64,000 nt of DNA from positions 992,001 to 1,056,000 of the forward strand of contig NZ_FNLF01000002.1 of NCBI RefSeq assembly GCF_900103175.1. The letters are read 5' to 3'. This DNA comes from Tsukamurella pulmonis (GTDB lineage: Bacteria; Actinomycetota; Actinomycetes; Mycobacteriales; Mycobacteriaceae). Below the pieces are notes generated by a model, which was not told where the DNA came from, ran no database searches, and was given only the letters and a program-made list of their open reading frames with translations. Position 1 is the first letter of the stretch. Each line of letters begins with the position of its first letter. Shown one piece after another: positions 62,382 to 64,000 of this stretch. Both the position numbers and the translations under genes were made by a program.

Positions 62382-62457
62382 GGGCCTCTAGCTCAATTGG
62401 CAGAGCTCCGGACTTTTAATCCGTTGGTTGTGGGTTCGAGTCCCACGGGGCCCACCA
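62382..62457 (+). tRNA. tRNA-Lys(UUU)
   Basis: The acceptor arms GGGCCTC and GGGGCCC pair with a wobble. The D-arm TAGCTCAATTGGCAGAGC and T-arm GTGGGTTCGAGTCCCAC are canonical. The seven-base anticodon loop CTTTTAA gives anticodon TTT. CCA is encoded (62455-62457). tRNA genes such as this are common integration sites, and an unusual two-gene cassette lies just after it. Confidence 0.95.
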
Positions 62458-62477
62458 CGCGGTGTGAACGCAGTTAG

Positions 62478-63935
62478 TCAATCCAGAAAGTACGAAGCGG
62501 CGGCCTCTGGCGTGTCGAGGATGTCATCCTGCGGAACTCCCAACAGAGTAGCGAGTTCGACAGACCCCAGAAGTGCGGTCTGGACATCAGGCGAGAACGC
62601 TCGGTCGAGAAGATCCAGAAAAACGATGGCGGCCGTCGCCAGAGCGGCGACGTAGGCGCGGTGGTCCGCGTCCAACCGGTCGTCGAGTTCCTTCTGCTCG
62701 ATCTCGTATTGCGCGATGAGCGCGCGCTCACGGGCGGCGAGTGCCGACGAAGCGGTCCGGTAGAGGACGGCGCCGACGGTGTTACCGATGACCGCGCCGA
62801 GCACGGGCACTGGAATCAACGCCTGTCCGGCGAGAGCGGACACGGCGCCCACAGCGGTCTCCAGGCAGACCAGTTCGGCGTTCTCGAGGAACCTCGCCTC
62901 ATTGATCTCGCCCCGGCGAAGCCTGTTCGCCTGGTCTGCGACGCCGAATGCCGCGGTCACCATCGAACCGGCCGCTGCGGCCGGAGTCGTCGTGAAGTTG
63001 CTCAGCCCGTACACGGCTGCTCCGCGAACGGCGCCCTTGGTGACTCCGAGGCCCGACTCGCCCGCCACGGACACCCAGTCTTCCGTTGTGAAGTCCCGCA
63101 ACCTGGTCCGTTCGCGACGTTTCGCTGCAACGGCGAGAACGAACGTCATGCCGCCTTCTGCCGCGGCGCCGGCGGCGGCTGCTGCTGCGCCTCCCCGCAG
63201 GGATGGCCGACTCTGACGGTATGCGTCGTCGCGGATCGCTCGATCGGTCGTACGGAGGAAATCGGCTTCAGCCTGCAGTGTCGTCTCTATAGTGCCGCGT
63301 TGCGCTTGCGCGTAGTCGAGATGCGAAGGCTCGATGGAGTCGATGGTGACGGTTCCTCGCTCGAAGAACGACTGAACGCGTTCCCATTGCTTGAACGACG
63401 GATCGCTCCCGCCACCCGTGAGCAGGCTCGCCTCCTCGCGGGACATTGAGTGCAGTCGGATCACTGCGTCGTAGTGGTCGCGCGGAATCTGGTATTTGAA
63501 TCCATTGTCCAAGTAGTCCGGATACTTGGCCAGGTGCTCCTCAATGGCGCCCAGGCCGAATCGACCGCCTGCCGCGACGAACTTCTGCTGGATTCCCACG
63601 CCGCTGCGCACCAAGTCCGTTGGTCCGTTGTCATTCACCCACTTGTAGACAGCGCCGCCGCCTATGATCCGGCTCCGAGCGTTACCGATGCCGACCTCAG
63701 CCGCCTCTGCGATGAACCCGTGCATGCCCTTGAGTCCGCCTCGGTTCGAGTCGATGATCGTGCTGTTGATGGCGCGCATCGCGTCGGTGATGCTTGCGAG
63801 CGATGCTCGAAGGTTGTCGTCCTGTGCACCCCAACTGCTGAGCAATGCGTCGATACGCAGTCGGTTCAGGTGGTCTACCCACGCTGCGACGGCTTGTTCC
63901 TGGCCGCTCTTCGCGACCCCGTCGATATCAGGCAT
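62478..63935 (-). CDS. Conserved protein of unknown function, genomic-island style
   Basis: The product has 485 residues. The N-terminal about 270 residues are helical and polar (HGFIAEAAEVGIGNARSRII, VSGVGIQQKFVAAGG-type and YPDYLDNGFKYQIPRDHYDA segments). The C-terminal region is Gly/Ala-rich and probably membrane-inserting or oligomerising (GQALIPVPVLGAVIGNTVGA). I cannot name the family. Codon use is less GC-biased than that of the neighbours. The start overlaps an upstream gene's stop by eight bases, and its end lies 20 bases from tRNA-Lys, suggesting a transferred two-gene unit, possibly defensive (inference). Confidence 0.65.
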   Translation of the reverse strand: MPDIDGVAKSGQEQAVAAWVDHLNRLRIDALLSSWGAQDDNLRASLASITDAMRAINSTIIDSNRGGLKGMHGFIAEAAEVGIGNARSRIIGGGAVYKWVNDNGPTDLVRSGVGIQQKFVAAGGRFGLGAIEEHLAKYPDYLDNGFKYQIPRDHYDAVIRLHSMSREEASLLTGGGSDPSFKQWERVQSFFERGTVTIDSIEPSHLDYAQAQRGTIETTLQAEADFLRTTDRAIRDDAYRQSRPSLRGGAAAAAAGAAAEGGMTFVLAVAAKRRERTRLRDFTTEDWVSVAGESGLGVTKGAVRGAAVYGLSNFTTTPAAAAGSMVTAAFGVADQANRLRRGEINEARFLENAELVCLETAVGAVSALAGQALIPVPVLGAVIGNTVGAVLYRTASSALAARERALIAQYEIEQKELDDRLDADHRAYVAALATAAIVFLDLLDRAFSPDVQTALLGSVELATLLGVPQDDILDTPEAAASYFLD

Positions 63936-64000
63936 CGATGTCGTCCTCGCTCGCGTCTAGGACGACGTGCTGAGCCAGCAATGCCGCGCTCGCCTTGGTG
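63928..64000 (-). CDS. C-terminus of an upstream partner gene, cut by window edge
   Basis: The last 24 codons are visible, reading TKASAALLAQHVVLDASEDD and then IDA before the stop. The stop overlaps the start of the 485-residue protein gene by eight bases (ATGCCTGA), so the two are an operon. No function can be assigned from this fragment. Confidence 0.6.
   Translation of the reverse strand, partial: TKASAALLAQHVVLDASEDDIDA

Overview
The window is high-GC actinobacterial DNA with short intergenic gaps, many GTG starts and many 1-8 bp gene overlaps. Mycothiol synthase (mshD), an LpqN-family lipoprotein, an LmeA-type lipoglycan elongation factor, and a gene order following the Mycobacterium tuberculosis Rv0807-Rv0824 neighbourhood place it in the mycolic-acid bacteria (Mycobacteriales). 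The matching order is SCP-like protein, purF, purM, DUF3073, ygfZ, pabC, nitrobindin, sseC, cysA2, lmeA, GlnR-like regulator, mshD, a pst cluster, phoU, dusB and desA. A non-mycobacterial genus such as Tsukamurella or Gordonia is plausible but cannot be fixed from the sequence alone. No rRNA, insertion sequence, integrase or CRISPR array is visible, and no stretch longer than 300 bases lacks a gene or small ORF.

Layout. 1-9.4 kb: partial FAD oxidoreductase, SRPBCC-epimerase fusion, a TetR regulator divergent from a 982-residue MFS transporter fused to a tRNA-guanine-transglycosylase-like domain, a glutamate-cysteine-ligase-like enzyme, two tandem secreted paralogues and an SCP-like protein. 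9.5-16.7 kb: purF-purM, DUF3073, MOSC/ygfZ, pabC and an amino acid permease. 16.9-24.8 kb: cydABDC (bd oxidase and its assembly exporter) behind a striking double palindrome, then an SDR/TetR pair divergent from a DUF899 gene. 24.8-28.4 kb: a compact candidate RNA or leader-peptide gene with an extended Shine-Dalgarno sequence, a glycine-zipper secreted protein coupled to an LpqN-type lipoprotein, nitrobindin and a 32-residue membrane protein. 28.4-36.1 kb: LacI regulator and a sugar ABC importer with two kinases, then an MFS/TetR pair.

36.1-38.6 kb: an apparent alkylation-damage operon (leader ORF, ECF sigma factor, ogt, 2OG-Fe(II) oxygenase, alkB). 38.7-43.8 kb: MetX-like hydrolase, sseC-cysA2 with a cysteine-rich leaderless uORF, lmeA, GlnR-like regulator and mshD. 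43.9-49.8 kb: pstSCAB, an FHA protein and phoU. 49.9-56.2 kb: dusB, desA-like desaturase, then a five-gene operon joining an ABC exporter to a two-component system. 56.4-62.3 kb: ugpAEBC importer, glycosyltransferase and VOC protein. 62.4-64 kb: tRNA-Lys(UUU), then the end of a two-gene cassette of unknown function with less GC-biased codon use than its neighbours.

How the genes work together. Phosphate supply is the clearest theme, with pstSCAB, phoU and a ugp-type glycerophosphodiester importer. Sulfur and thiol metabolism (sseC-cysA2, mshD), respiration (cyd) and alkylation repair form the other units. The most unusual items are the MFS-TGT fusion, the small RNA/leader gene at 24.9 kb, the operator pair before cydA, and the cassette beside tRNA-Lys.
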